NCBI GenBank assembly: GCA_030689845.1
Contig: JAUYHV010000111.1
Span: forward strand, 1 to 24,297
Direction: 5' to 3'
DNA from: Dehalococcoidia bacterium
Lineage (GTDB): Bacteria; Chloroflexota; Dehalococcoidia; JACQUA01
Length of the DNA: 24,297 bases
Each line of letters starts with the position of its first letter. Positions within the stretch are counted from its first letter, which is position 1. Positions 15,723 to 23,976 of this stretch are shown here, piece after piece. The position numbers were made by a program, and so were the translations under genes. The notes below the pieces were generated by a model, which ran no database searches, was not told where the DNA came from, and was given only the letters and a program-made list of their open reading frames with translations.

Positions 15723-17720
15723 TTACATAAAATAATCAAAGTCCCGCTCTGTTCTTATGCGCCGGCGCAACTGAAAGATATGAGCCGGGAGAACGAGCGG
15801 ATTAATCTCGATGTAATTCCGCGGTCCGCTCCATAAATAACGGGAATTACTCAGAAGGTCATGCATCTGGTAGGGAAGGCTTTCATCCAGTCCTAATTCT
15901 TCCAGGGGAAGTTCCACCCAGCCGGATTGGGTGTAATTTGGATCGAGGTTAACGACCACCAGGATGGTGTTTGAAAAGTCCTCGGTGCTCTTGCTGAAAC
16001 AAACGAGTTGTTCATTGTTTACTTCGTGAAAACGCAGATTGCTGTTACTCTGGAGAGCCGGGTTATTCAACCGGATGCGGTTGACCCGGGCAATTATATC
16101 TTTCAAACTGTCTGCCCTGGAGATATCCCAGTGTTTCAATTCGTATTTTTCCGAGTCGAGATACTCTTCGCTCCCCTGCTCCCTGGGGCGATTTTCGCAC
16201 AGTTCGAAAGCCGGCCCGTAAATCCCGTAGCTGGCTCCCAGCATCGCAGCCAGGACCAGGCGGCTTATAAAGGCAGTTCTGCCGCCGAACTGGAGGTACT
16301 CTGTCAGAATATCGGGAGTATTAATCCATAAATTCGGGCGAAAATACTCACGAATATCTGTTTCGTTAAGCTCGGTGAAGTACTGCGTCAATTCTGCCTT
16401 GGTGTTTCTCCAGGCAAAATAGGTATATGATTGGGTAAAACCGAGCCTGGCGAGCTGGAGCATCACTTTAGGCCGGGTGAAGGCTTCGGCGAGTAAAAGG
16501 ACATCGGGATAGTCCTTCTTTATCTCTTTTATCAACCATTCCCAAAAAGGAAACGGTTTGGTGTGGGGGTTATCTACCCTGAAGAACCGTATCCCCTGCT
16601 CTGCCCAGTAAACTACGATGCTTTTAAGTTCATCCCACAACTCTTGCCACTGTTCTGTATCAAAATTAATAGGGTAAATATCCTGGTATTTTTTCGGAGG
16701 ATTTTCGGCATACTGGATCGTACCGTCAGGGCGCCAGTTAAACCACTCCGGATGCTCTTTAACGTACGGATGGTCCGGGGAGCATTGGAAAGCTAAATCC
16801 AGGGCTATTTCGATGTTGTTTTCCCTGGCTTTACCTACCAGGTGTCGGAAATCTTCGATGGTTCCAAGTTCAGGATGAATAGCCTTGTGACCTCCCTCCG
16901 GGGAACCGATTGCCCACGGACTGCCCGGGTCCCCGGGTTTGACCGGGGAAGTGTTATTTTTCCCTTTACGGTGGCTTTCCCCGATGGGATGGACGGGAGG
17001 AAGATAAAGAACGTCAAAACCCATGGAAGCGACATAGGGTAACATATTTTCACAATCTTTAAAGGTCCCGTGGCGTCCCTCTTCGGGTGAACAGGAACGG
17101 GGAAACATTTCGTACCAGGCGCTGAAACGTGCCTTTTCCCGTTCGACAGATACCTCAACCTCCCTCTGGTAGGTAGTGGCAAACCTCCTGTCCTGATATT
17201 TATCCATGAGCAAAGTAATCTCGCCGGCCAGGGCACACCGGGCTTTGTCCTGGTAACTGACCTTGGCAGATTCCATGGTTTCAGCGCATGCCTGGAGAGC
17301 ATCAGCATCGAGTCCTGAGGCGTTATGGCTGGCCTCGGAAATGAGCCGGGCTCCGCTCAGGAGATGTACGGTAATATCCTGGTCGGCTTTTACCCTTTTC
17401 AGAAGATCAACACGCCAGGATTTAAACTTGTCCATCCAGGCGGTAACTGTATAAACATAATTGACAGGTTCAGTAATCCTGAAAAATCCCTGCCAGCGAT
17501 CATTTATGACAGGGTTCATCGGGGTCTCGTCCCAGGCGGCTGCGCTGGTTTTCCGATACTGGAGAACGGCGGAAATGGTATCGTGGCCGTCGCTGAAAAT
17601 GTCGGCTTCCACAACGACCTTTTCACCAACGATTCCTTTAACAGGATAACGCCCTCCGTCAACCTCCGGGGAGACTCCTTCAATTGTGACCCTTGATCTT
17701 CCGGGAATTTCCCGTTTCAT
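15723..17720 (-). CDS. glgE: Alpha-1,4-glucan:maltose-1-phosphate maltosyltransferase (GlgE)
   Basis: GlgE (GH13_3) extends alpha-1,4-glucan with maltose from maltose-1-phosphate, the product of the maltokinase encoded downstream. Numbered from the ATG at 17720 (665 residues), it has the N-terminal sandwich and helical insert typical of the family (WRVDLLKRVKAD near 102-113), SAWYEMFPRS at 200-209, LPPVHPIG at 240-247, RFFRVDNPHTKPFPFWEW at 378-395 with nucleophile D383, LLAEAFTRP at 409-417 with acid/base E412, and NTPDIL at 467-472 with D470. A TTG at 17729 would add three residues but is only 3 bases from AGGA, whereas the ATG sits 9 bases after GGAAAG, so the ATG is preferred. It is the first gene of the minus-strand series and has its own promoter-like sequence upstream. 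Confidence 0.97.
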   Translation of the reverse strand: MKREIPGRSRVTIEGVSPEVDGGRYPVKGIVGEKVVVEADIFSDGHDTISAVLQYRKTSAAAWDETPMNPVINDRWQGFFRITEPVNYVYTVTAWMDKFKSWRVDLLKRVKADQDITVHLLSGARLISEASHNASGLDADALQACAETMESAKVSYQDKARCALAGEITLLMDKYQDRRFATTYQREVEVSVEREKARFSAWYEMFPRSCSPEEGRHGTFKDCENMLPYVASMGFDVLYLPPVHPIGESHRKGKNNTSPVKPGDPGSPWAIGSPEGGHKAIHPELGTIEDFRHLVGKARENNIEIALDLAFQCSPDHPYVKEHPEWFNWRPDGTIQYAENPPKKYQDIYPINFDTEQWQELWDELKSIVVYWAEQGIRFFRVDNPHTKPFPFWEWLIKEIKKDYPDVLLLAEAFTRPKVMLQLARLGFTQSYTYFAWRNTKAELTQYFTELNETDIREYFRPNLWINTPDILTEYLQFGGRTAFISRLVLAAMLGASYGIYGPAFELCENRPREQGSEEYLDSEKYELKHWDISRADSLKDIIARVNRIRLNNPALQSNSNLRFHEVNNEQLVCFSKSTEDFSNTILVVVNLDPNYTQSGWVELPLEELGLDESLPYQMHDLLSNSRYLWSGPRNYIEINPLVLPAHIFQLRRRIRTERDFDYFM

Positions 17721-17761
17721 TGGAATCAACTTTCCTAAGTCTTTAGATATAATCTCAGGCT

Positions 17762-17790
17762 ATTATAACACGGTCTCCATATCTATTCTA
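17762..17790 (-). promoter_or_regulatory. Promoter candidate for glgE and the downstream minus-strand series
   Basis: On the minus strand a perfect TATAAT (complement of 17762-17767) is preceded by TGT (complement of 17768-17770), giving an extended -10 element TGTTATAAT. The hexamer 17 bases further upstream, TAGAAT (complement of 17785-17790), matches the -35 consensus poorly, as is usual for extended -10 promoters. Transcription would begin near 17755, leaving about 35 bases of leader before the glgE ATG. Confidence 0.6.
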
Positions 17791-17926
17791 TCAGATTTCC
17801 GGATACCCTCAAGGCATGTCTCCAAGAAGGGGGATAAAAATTTTAATGGTTTCGCTCGACTGGGGGTGTTTTCTCATATTTTGTTAGTGACGCAAATTTC
17901 ACCGTAAATTGGGTTTGATTAAAGCC

Positions 17927-17955
17927 TTGACACAGGTTTTTAAATGTTAGACAAT
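17927..17955 (+). promoter_or_regulatory. Promoter candidate for the glk-gap-pgk-pfkA-pyk series
   Basis: A perfect -35 TTGACA lies at 17927-17932. After a 17-base spacer, GACAAT at 17950-17955 matches four of six -10 positions. The predicted start near 17962 would leave an AT-rich leader of roughly 85-90 bases before the glucokinase ATG. A sigma-70-type promoter is the likeliest reading. Confidence 0.55.
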
Positions 17956-18049
17956 GACAAATATAGAACGTGTTTAATTTATTTATGATTTGCTATCAGT
18001 AGTCTTTAGTTGTCCGCGCATTCCCCTACTGCAATCGAAGGAATAAACA

Positions 18050-19039
18050 ATGAGCGACGGCCCCGGAAAAATTATCCTGGGAATTGACCTGGGCGGCACT
18101 AAAATCTTGACGGCCCTGGTGAATCCTGAGGGTGAAATAATTGCCCGGGATCACAGCATCACCCCCGCCAGCCAGGGGCAAGAAGCCGTTATCCAATCCA
18201 TTCTTGACTCCACCGACCGGGTAATAGACGAAGCCGATATAGCAAATGCGGATATCAGCGCTATTGGAATTGGCGCTCCCGGCCTGTCCGATCCCCAGAA
18301 GGGGATCCTTTATACTTCTCCGAATTTACCGGGATGGCGTGACGTCCCTTTGAGGGACATCATCGAAAAAGAACTTGGCGCGCCGACTTTTTTAATAAAC
18401 GATGCCAATGCCGCGGCTTTCGGGGAACTAAAATACGGCGCCGGAGCCGGGAGCAGGAATTTTATTTATATTACCGTCAGCACCGGAATCGGCGGGGGTA
18501 TTATCATCGATGGTAAAATTTACAGCGGTTCCAGGGGCATGGCAGGTGAGTTGGGCCACATGACGATCAAAGACGATGGTCCTCTTTGCAACTGCGGGAA
18601 CACGGGGTGCTGGGAGACCCTGGCTTCGGGGACCGCTCTGGCCAGGGAAGCCAGGACCAGCATCGATGGCAGGGCCGAAACATCCATATTGAAACTCGCA
18701 GGCGGAGACATAGGAAAAGTAAACGCGGAAGTTATCCACAGGGCCGCATTACAGGGAGACAGCCTGGCTAAAGAATTGATAGCCCGGGCGGGTTATTACC
18801 TCGGTGTAGGATTAGCGAATTTGATCAACATATTCAATCCTGAAAAGATAGTTATTGGCGGCGGCCTGTCCAACATAGGTGACATGCTTTTGAGACCTGC
18901 TTTCGAAGAAGCCGGAAAAAGGGCGTTCAAACCGGCAATGGACTCGTTACGTTTTTCCCGGGCGGAACTGGGGAAGAACTCGGGGGTTATAGGGGCTGCG
19001 GCTTTTGCCCTCCAGGAACTTAACAAGCCCGGCAGTTAA
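18050..19039 (+). CDS. glk: ROK-family glucokinase
   Basis: Phosphorylates glucose to glucose-6-phosphate with ATP in the cytoplasm. The 329-residue length is usual for ROK glucokinases. Seen: the ATP-binding GIDLGGTKI at residues 11-19, LINDANAAAFGE at 115-126 with expected catalytic base D118, STGIGGGI at 144-151, and the ROK zinc site with H170 and the Cys set in CNCGNTGCWE at 180-189 (C180, C182, C187). No N-terminal helix-turn-helix is present, so this is an enzyme and not a ROK repressor. The ATG follows AAGGA by 8 bases. It opens the plus-strand series, so glucose from MalQ action or trehalose breakdown is probably its substrate. Sugar specificity within the ROK family cannot be proved from sequence, though glucokinase is the best fit. 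Confidence 0.92.
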   Translation: MSDGPGKIILGIDLGGTKILTALVNPEGEIIARDHSITPASQGQEAVIQSILDSTDRVIDEADIANADISAIGIGAPGLSDPQKGILYTSPNLPGWRDVPLRDIIEKELGAPTFLINDANAAAFGELKYGAGAGSRNFIYITVSTGIGGGIIIDGKIYSGSRGMAGELGHMTIKDDGPLCNCGNTGCWETLASGTALAREARTSIDGRAETSILKLAGGDIGKVNAEVIHRAALQGDSLAKELIARAGYYLGVGLANLINIFNPEKIVIGGGLSNIGDMLLRPAFEEAGKRAFKPAMDSLRFSRAELGKNSGVIGAAAFALQELNKPGS

Positions 19040-19073
19040 TTCATGAGAAATTTAGACAAAGGAGGAACACAAA

Positions 19074-20084
19074 ATGGCAGTAAAGATCGGCATTAACGGG
19101 TTTGGCCGTATCGGTAGACTCGTGCTGAGGGCCATCGCAGAGAGGAATGAAGATATAGAGGTGGTGGCAATCAACGATCTTATGGATACAAAAACCAACG
19201 CCCACCTTTTCAAATATGACAGCAGCTACGGCGTATTCCCCGGCAAAGTTGAGGCAACGGGGGATACCATTACTATAGATAAAAGGAAGATTAAAGTTGT
19301 AGCCGAACGGGACCCGGCAAATATACCGTGGGGCAAACTCGGAGCCGAAATTGTTATCGAGTCGACGGGCTTTTTTACCGATGCGGCTAAGGCTGCCGCC
19401 CACCGCCAGGCAGGGGCAAAAAAAGTAATAATCTCGGCCCCGGGTAAAAATGAAGATATTTCCATTGTCATGGGAGTGAACCACGAAAAATACGATCCCG
19501 GCAAACACCATATTATATCGAATGCCTCCTGCACCACGAATTGTATCGCTCCCGTTGTAAAAGTTCTTAACGATAAATTCCACGTTACGCGGGGCCTTCT
19601 TACGACGGCCCACTCATACACCAACGACCAGCGCCTTCTCGATACCTATCACAGCGACCTGCGCCGTGCCAGGGCGGCTGCCGTCAGCATCATACCCACC
19701 AGCACCGGGGCCGCCCGCGCCGTAACCCTGGTTATCCCTGAACTCGCCGGTAAATTACACGGAATTGCCCTCAGGGTCCCCACCCCATCGGTTTCAATAT
19801 GCGACTTTGTCGCCGACCTGGAGAAAAAGGTGACTGTCGAAGAAGTTAACAGCGCTTTTAAACAGGCAGCGGCGGGCCATCTCAAAGGAATACTGGAATA
19901 TTGTGATGAACCGCTGGTAAGTATAGATTTTAAAGGTAACCCCGCGAGTTCCATTGTAGATGCCGAAAATACCATGGTCGTCGACGGCACCATGGTCAAA
20001 GTTTTGTCATGGTATGATAACGAATGGGGATACAGCAACCGTCTAATAGACCTTGTGTTATATATCGTGAAGAAAGGTCTGTAA
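19074..20084 (+). CDS. gap: Glyceraldehyde-3-phosphate dehydrogenase, type I
   Basis: Oxidises glyceraldehyde-3-phosphate to 1,3-bisphosphoglycerate with NAD and phosphate. The 336-residue protein has the Rossmann motif INGFGRIGR at 7-15, NDL at 34-36 (favouring NAD over NADP), ASCTTNCIAP at 151-160 with catalytic C153, H180 in the TTAHSYT segment, DLRRARAAAVSIIPTSTGAA, and WYDNEWGYS near the C-terminus. A strong AAAGGAGG stands 7 bases before the ATG. It follows glk by 34 bases and precedes pgk by only 15 bases, the classic gap-pgk pairing. Confidence 0.98.
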   Translation: MAVKIGINGFGRIGRLVLRAIAERNEDIEVVAINDLMDTKTNAHLFKYDSSYGVFPGKVEATGDTITIDKRKIKVVAERDPANIPWGKLGAEIVIESTGFFTDAAKAAAHRQAGAKKVIISAPGKNEDISIVMGVNHEKYDPGKHHIISNASCTTNCIAPVVKVLNDKFHVTRGLLTTAHSYTNDQRLLDTYHSDLRRARAAAVSIIPTSTGAARAVTLVIPELAGKLHGIALRVPTPSVSICDFVADLEKKVTVEEVNSAFKQAAAGHLKGILEYCDEPLVSIDFKGNPASSIVDAENTMVVDGTMVKVLSWYDNEWGYSNRLIDLVLYIVKKGL

Positions 20085-20099
20085 TTTACTGCCGGGAAT

Positions 20100-21284
20100 A
20101 TGAATAAACTAACTGTTAAAGATATCGATGTAACGGGGAAAAGGGTCCTGGTTCGGGTGGACTTTAATGTGCCCGTAGGCAAGGATGGTTCCATCAGCGA
20201 CGATACACGTATCAGGGCAAGCCTGCCTACAATTGAATACCTGATTAAAAAACGTTGTCGAATAGTTCTCTGTTCCCATTTCGACAGGCCGGACGGCAAG
20301 GTGGTTGAGAGTATGCGGCTTGCACCCGTGGCAAAACGGCTTTCGGAGTTGCTGGGTGTCCATGTCGAGGCGTTGAAGGACTGCATCGGCCCCGAAGTGG
20401 AAGCCGCCGTTTCCAAACTCCGTGACGGGGAAATAGCGCTGCTGGAGAATGTGCGTTTTCACCCCGGGGAGGAATCTAATAAACCCGAATTTGCCCTGGC
20501 CCTTTCCAGGCTGGCCGATGTTTACGTTAACGATGCTTTCGGAGCCAGTCACCGCTCCCATGCTTCGGTAGTAGGGGTTGCACAATATTTACCCGCGGTG
20601 TCCGGCTTTTTAATGGAAAAGGAAATTGATTCCCTCGGCGGAGCCCTGGAAAATCCTGAGCGGCCTTTCGCGGTGGTAGTAGGCGGCGCCAAGGTATCAG
20701 GCAAATTAGGAGTCCTGGATAATGTTATCGACAAGGTGAATTTGTTATTGATTGGCGGGGGCATGGTGGCGACCTTTTTGAAAAGCCGGGGTTACGGGAC
20801 GGGTAGTTCCCTGGTGGAAAACGATAAACTGGACTATGTGCGCCGGCTTGCTGAGAAAGCCTCGTTATCAGGAGTCAAGCTATTGCTGCCCGTTGATCTT
20901 GTCGTGGCCGAGAAATTAGAAGCCGGTTCCGATGTAAAAGTAGTCCCTGCGGCCGGGGTGCCTGAAAATCTGGTTATAGCTGACATAGGGCCGGAAACCA
21001 TCGAGCAATACTCAAGGGAATTGAAAGCTTGTAAGACCGTAGTCTGGAACGGTCCAATGGGTGTTTTTGAAGTCCCGGAATTTGCCCGGGGAACACGCGG
21101 CATTGCCGAAATTATTTCAAATCTCAAGGCAAAAACAATTATCGGGGGCGGTTCCACCGCTGAAGCGGTTAATGAAATGGGCCTGGATAAAAAAATGTAC
21201 CACGTGTCCACTGGCGGCGGCGCTTCCCTGGAATTTTTAGAGGGTAAAGTCCTGCCCGGTGTTGCCGCCCTCCGGGACAAGTAA
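20100..21284 (+). CDS. pgk: Phosphoglycerate kinase
   Basis: Transfers the acyl phosphate of 1,3-bisphosphoglycerate to ADP, the first ATP-forming step of glycolysis. The 394 residues include RVDFNVPV near 18-25, the substrate loop SHFDRPDG near 60 (Asp where the common form has Gly in SHxGRP), VNDAFGASHRSHAS, VVVGGAKVSGKLGVL, IGGGMVATF, VWNGPMGVFE and the C-terminal GGGSTAEAV and STGGGASLEFLEG. All substrate and nucleotide sites appear intact. The start ATG lies 15 bases after gap with only a weak GGGA Shine-Dalgarno, consistent with translational coupling. Confidence 0.98.
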   Translation: MNKLTVKDIDVTGKRVLVRVDFNVPVGKDGSISDDTRIRASLPTIEYLIKKRCRIVLCSHFDRPDGKVVESMRLAPVAKRLSELLGVHVEALKDCIGPEVEAAVSKLRDGEIALLENVRFHPGEESNKPEFALALSRLADVYVNDAFGASHRSHASVVGVAQYLPAVSGFLMEKEIDSLGGALENPERPFAVVVGGAKVSGKLGVLDNVIDKVNLLLIGGGMVATFLKSRGYGTGSSLVENDKLDYVRRLAEKASLSGVKLLLPVDLVVAEKLEAGSDVKVVPAAGVPENLVIADIGPETIEQYSRELKACKTVVWNGPMGVFEVPEFARGTRGIAEIISNLKAKTIIGGGSTAEAVNEMGLDKKMYHVSTGGGASLEFLEGKVLPGVAALRDK

Positions 21285-21325
21285 CCGTTTCCCCCGTTAA
21301 TCTTAATTTTGACAGGAGGTTGATT

Positions 21326-22294
21326 ATGAAAAAGATCGCTATTTTAACCAGCGGAGGCGATGCGCCGGGTATGAACTCCTGCATCCGGGCGGTTGTACGC
21401 GCCGCCACCTCTGAAAACCTTGAGATTTTTGGTATCAGGCGGGGGTACGAGGGACTGATAAACGGCGACCTGATCCACATGGACAGGAGGTCCGTCGCTA
21501 ATATCATCCATCTTGGCGGAACCATTCTGGGCACTGCCCGCTCCGCCGAATTCAGAACAAAGGAAGGAAGAACTCTGGCCATAAAAGTCCTGCGCCAGTA
21601 CGGTATCGATGGACTGGTCCTCATCGGCGGGGACGGCACCTTCCGGGGAGGCACACAGCTTGCGCTTGAATGCGGTGTAGCCATTATCGGGGTGCCGGGT
21701 ACTATCGATAACGATGTTTACGGGACGGACTTCACCATAGGGTTCGACACCGCCATCAATACCGCCCTGGAATCCATTGACCGTATCAGGGATACAGCCC
21801 TTTCCCATGACCGGCTTTTTTTTGTCGAAGTCATGGGAAGGCATACGGGTTATATAGCCCTGGAAAGCGGACTGGCAGGTGGCGCCGAAGAGGTGCTCAT
21901 TCCCGAAATCCCGACGTCTATTGATGAACTTTGCGACCGCCTCCTGAATAGTTTTGGCGCTGGGAAAAGGAGCGCCATAGTTGTGGTAGCAGAGGGGGAG
22001 CAGGCCGGGGACAGTTTCCGCATCGCCCGGGAAGTTAAGGAAAAATGCGGGTACGAATCACGTGTGTGCATCCTGGGACACGTACAACGGGGAGGGTCTC
22101 CCACAGCCAGGGACAGGGTATTGGCAAGCAAGCTGGGGGCAGCGACGGTTTCAGGCCTGTTAAACGGGAAAAGCGGATGTATGGTGGGTGAGATGTGTGG
22201 CGAAATTGCGTACACTCCCCTGGAAGATACCTGGAACAAGAAAAAGGAATTGAATCACAGCCTGCGGGAACTTGCATTGCTTCTGGCTGGATAA
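21326..22294 (+). CDS. pfkA: ATP-dependent 6-phosphofructokinase
   Basis: Phosphorylates fructose-6-phosphate to fructose-1,6-bisphosphate. The 322-residue length is normal for bacterial PfkA. Seen: TSGGDAPGMN at 8-17, GGDGT at 101-105 and PGTIDND at 124-130 with catalytic D128. Gly at 104 and at 125 marks the ATP-dependent rather than the pyrophosphate-dependent class, and EVMGRHTG and HVQRGGSPTARDR are also present. The start is taken at the ATG because AGGAGG at 21314-21319 stands 6 bases before it; the in-frame TTG at 21320 directly abuts the Shine-Dalgarno. It lies 41 bases after pgk. Allosteric regulation by ADP or phosphoenolpyruvate is typical of the family but is not proved here. Confidence 0.97.
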   Translation: MKKIAILTSGGDAPGMNSCIRAVVRAATSENLEIFGIRRGYEGLINGDLIHMDRRSVANIIHLGGTILGTARSAEFRTKEGRTLAIKVLRQYGIDGLVLIGGDGTFRGGTQLALECGVAIIGVPGTIDNDVYGTDFTIGFDTAINTALESIDRIRDTALSHDRLFFVEVMGRHTGYIALESGLAGGAEEVLIPEIPTSIDELCDRLLNSFGAGKRSAIVVVAEGEQAGDSFRIAREVKEKCGYESRVCILGHVQRGGSPTARDRVLASKLGAATVSGLLNGKSGCMVGEMCGEIAYTPLEDTWNKKKELNHSLRELALLLAG

Positions 22295-22441
22295 ACCCTG
22301 TTTATATTCGGGATAACATAAAATGGGATTAACAACGGGCAAACTGAGGGTGTTCCAGGTAACTGTTAATTGGCTTTGGCGAATGAAGACAGATATTCAA
22401 CTTATTCACCCTATGCACCAATTGAAAGATAAGGAAATTTA

Positions 22442-23905
22442 ATGCCGGGCACCCGTATATTTAGAAGGCGGACCAAGATTGTCTGCACCATCGGCCCCGC
22501 CACGTCTTCGATGGCTACACTGGAACGGCTTATTATGGTGGGCATGAATGTGTCCAGGTTTAACCTCTCCCACGGAACCCATGCTGAACATGAACGCTAT
22601 ATTCAAAGCATACGAAAAATAAGCCGGCGCCTCGGAGTACTGGTTGCAATTCTCATTGACCTTCCAGGTCCCAAGTACCGCATAGGTGATTTAAAGGGAG
22701 GCACAGCGGAATTAAAGAGAGGCGCCCGGGTGACTCTAACAATCCGGCAGGTTGAGGGGGATTCGGGGCTGTTACCCGTAAACCTTCCAACTTTATCTCA
22801 AGACGTTAAGGCAGGAGATACCGTTCTCCTCGATGACGGCGCCATGCGCTTAAAAGTCCTGGTAGTGGAGGGCGAGGAGGTGAAATGCAGAGTGATAGCA
22901 GGTGGCACTATCACAAAAGGGCGGGGACTTGCCGTGCCCGGAATGAAAACATCGGGGCCGTTTATAACCGATTCTTTTAAAGACCATCTCTCCTTTTGCC
23001 TGGAGCAGAAACCGGATTTTATCGCGGTATCTTTTGTGAGCAGCGTCCAGGATATCGAGGAGACCAGGGCCCTGCTGCATGCCGGCAACGTTGATATCCC
23101 GCTTATTGCCAAAATAGAGAGGGGAACGGCGGTGAACGGGTTCGATGCCATTCTGGCCGCCAGTGACGGTATCATGGTAGCCAGGGGAGACCTGGGTGTG
23201 GATATCCCCCTTGAAAAGATTCCCATGGTACAGAAGTCAATAATCCGCAGGTGCAACAAGGCAGGAAAAGTGGTTATTACGGCTACCCAGATGCTCGAAT
23301 CGATGATCCAGTCTGCCAGTCCCACCAGGGCAGAAGTTACCGACGTTGCAAATTCCATATTCGACGGAACGGATGCCATGATGCTTTCCGGTGAAACATC
23401 CATCGGGAAACACCCTGTGCAGGCAGTAGTCACCATGGATAAAATTGCCCGGGAAACGGAAAAGAAACTGCCGTACGGCAGTATTCTGGCCACCAGGGGC
23501 AAATGGATTGAGCGACAAACCGACGAATTAATCAGCTACAGCGCCTGTTACACGGCTCACAGCCTCGGAGCCGCGGCAATCGTCGCCTATACCCAATCGG
23601 GCAGTACCCCGGGACGGCTGGCCAAGTACCGCCCCCGGGTACCGATTTTGGCCCTTACCCCCTGCGAGGAGGTGTGCGGAAAACTGATGCTGCACTGGGG
23701 AGTTTATCCCCTGTTTATCGACAGTCCATCGACGGTGGACGAATTGTTCTCATTAGCGGGCAGGCTTTCCAGGGAAGTTAAGATTGCCAAATCCGGTGAT
23801 TTAATAATAGTGACTGGCGGCGTCCCGGTGGGGGTAGCGGGTTCCACAAACCTGCTTAAAGTTGAAAAAATCGGAGAGGCGCCGCAACCGACGCTGGTCT
23901 GTTAA
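22442..23905 (+). CDS. pyk: Pyruvate kinase
   Basis: Converts phosphoenolpyruvate and ADP to pyruvate and ATP. The 487-residue protein has RRTKIVCTIGPAT at 9-21, NVSRFNLSHG at 36-45, IDLPGPKYRIG at 72-82, a B-domain at about 85-168, LIAKIERG at 221-228 (K224, E226), MVARGDLGVDIP at 245-256 (D250), and TATQMLESM with MMLSGETSIGKHP. The C-terminal allosteric domain is present, but the extra phosphotransferase-like C-terminal domain of Bacillus pyruvate kinases is absent. AAGGAA precedes the ATG by about 6 bases. A 147-base gap follows pfkA; I saw no firm promoter or terminator in it. Confidence 0.97.
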   Translation: MPGTRIFRRRTKIVCTIGPATSSMATLERLIMVGMNVSRFNLSHGTHAEHERYIQSIRKISRRLGVLVAILIDLPGPKYRIGDLKGGTAELKRGARVTLTIRQVEGDSGLLPVNLPTLSQDVKAGDTVLLDDGAMRLKVLVVEGEEVKCRVIAGGTITKGRGLAVPGMKTSGPFITDSFKDHLSFCLEQKPDFIAVSFVSSVQDIEETRALLHAGNVDIPLIAKIERGTAVNGFDAILAASDGIMVARGDLGVDIPLEKIPMVQKSIIRRCNKAGKVVITATQMLESMIQSASPTRAEVTDVANSIFDGTDAMMLSGETSIGKHPVQAVVTMDKIARETEKKLPYGSILATRGKWIERQTDELISYSACYTAHSLGAAAIVAYTQSGSTPGRLAKYRPRVPILALTPCEEVCGKLMLHWGVYPLFIDSPSTVDELFSLAGRLSREVKIAKSGDLIIVTGGVPVGVAGSTNLLKVEKIGEAPQPTLVC

Positions 23906-23925
23906 AATCCAGCACCGGATTTTAA
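23902..23925. terminator. Symmetric hairpin between convergent pyk and glgP
   Basis: TTAAAATCC at 23902-23910 and GGATTTTAA at 23917-23925 are perfect complements around a 6-base loop. The hairpin overlaps the pyk stop codon and stands about 50 bases past the glgP stop. The stem ends in a T-run in both orientations, so it could stop transcription from either side. The stem is AT-rich and the T-run is short, so efficiency is uncertain. Confidence 0.45.
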
Positions 23926-23976
23926 AGATTAATTAAAAAGGTCTTTCACGACGGCAGTGGAAAACGTCTGAAATTA

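Larger units (their letters stand above)
17721..18049. other. Divergent intergenic region between the glucan/trehalose series and the glycolytic series
   Basis: This 329-base gap holds no convincing gene. It contains an outward promoter candidate for each side, described separately, and is AT-rich near 17838-17850 and 17940-18000. A short dyad GTGA-N8-TCAC lies at 17887-17902, between the two promoters, and could be an operator, but the match is too short to claim. An AAAATTTT self-complementary core lies near 17840. No riboswitch-like or terminator-like structure stood out. Shared control of storage metabolism and glycolysis from here is inference. Confidence 0.6.

Noticed and set aside
17887..17902. 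GTGA-N8-TCAC dyad as a Crp/Fnr-type operator
   Set aside because: Arms are only 4 bases and the 8-base spacing differs from the Crp pattern with 6; kept only as a remark in the intergenic entry.
19649..20416. Open frame of 255 codons on the minus strand across gap and pgk
   Set aside because: It spans two well-supported genes in antisense and has a Ser/Thr/Leu-rich composition typical of a shadow frame.
22798..23502. Open frame of 234 codons on the minus strand within pyk
   Set aside because: Fully antisense to pyruvate kinase, no motif, no ribosome site of note.
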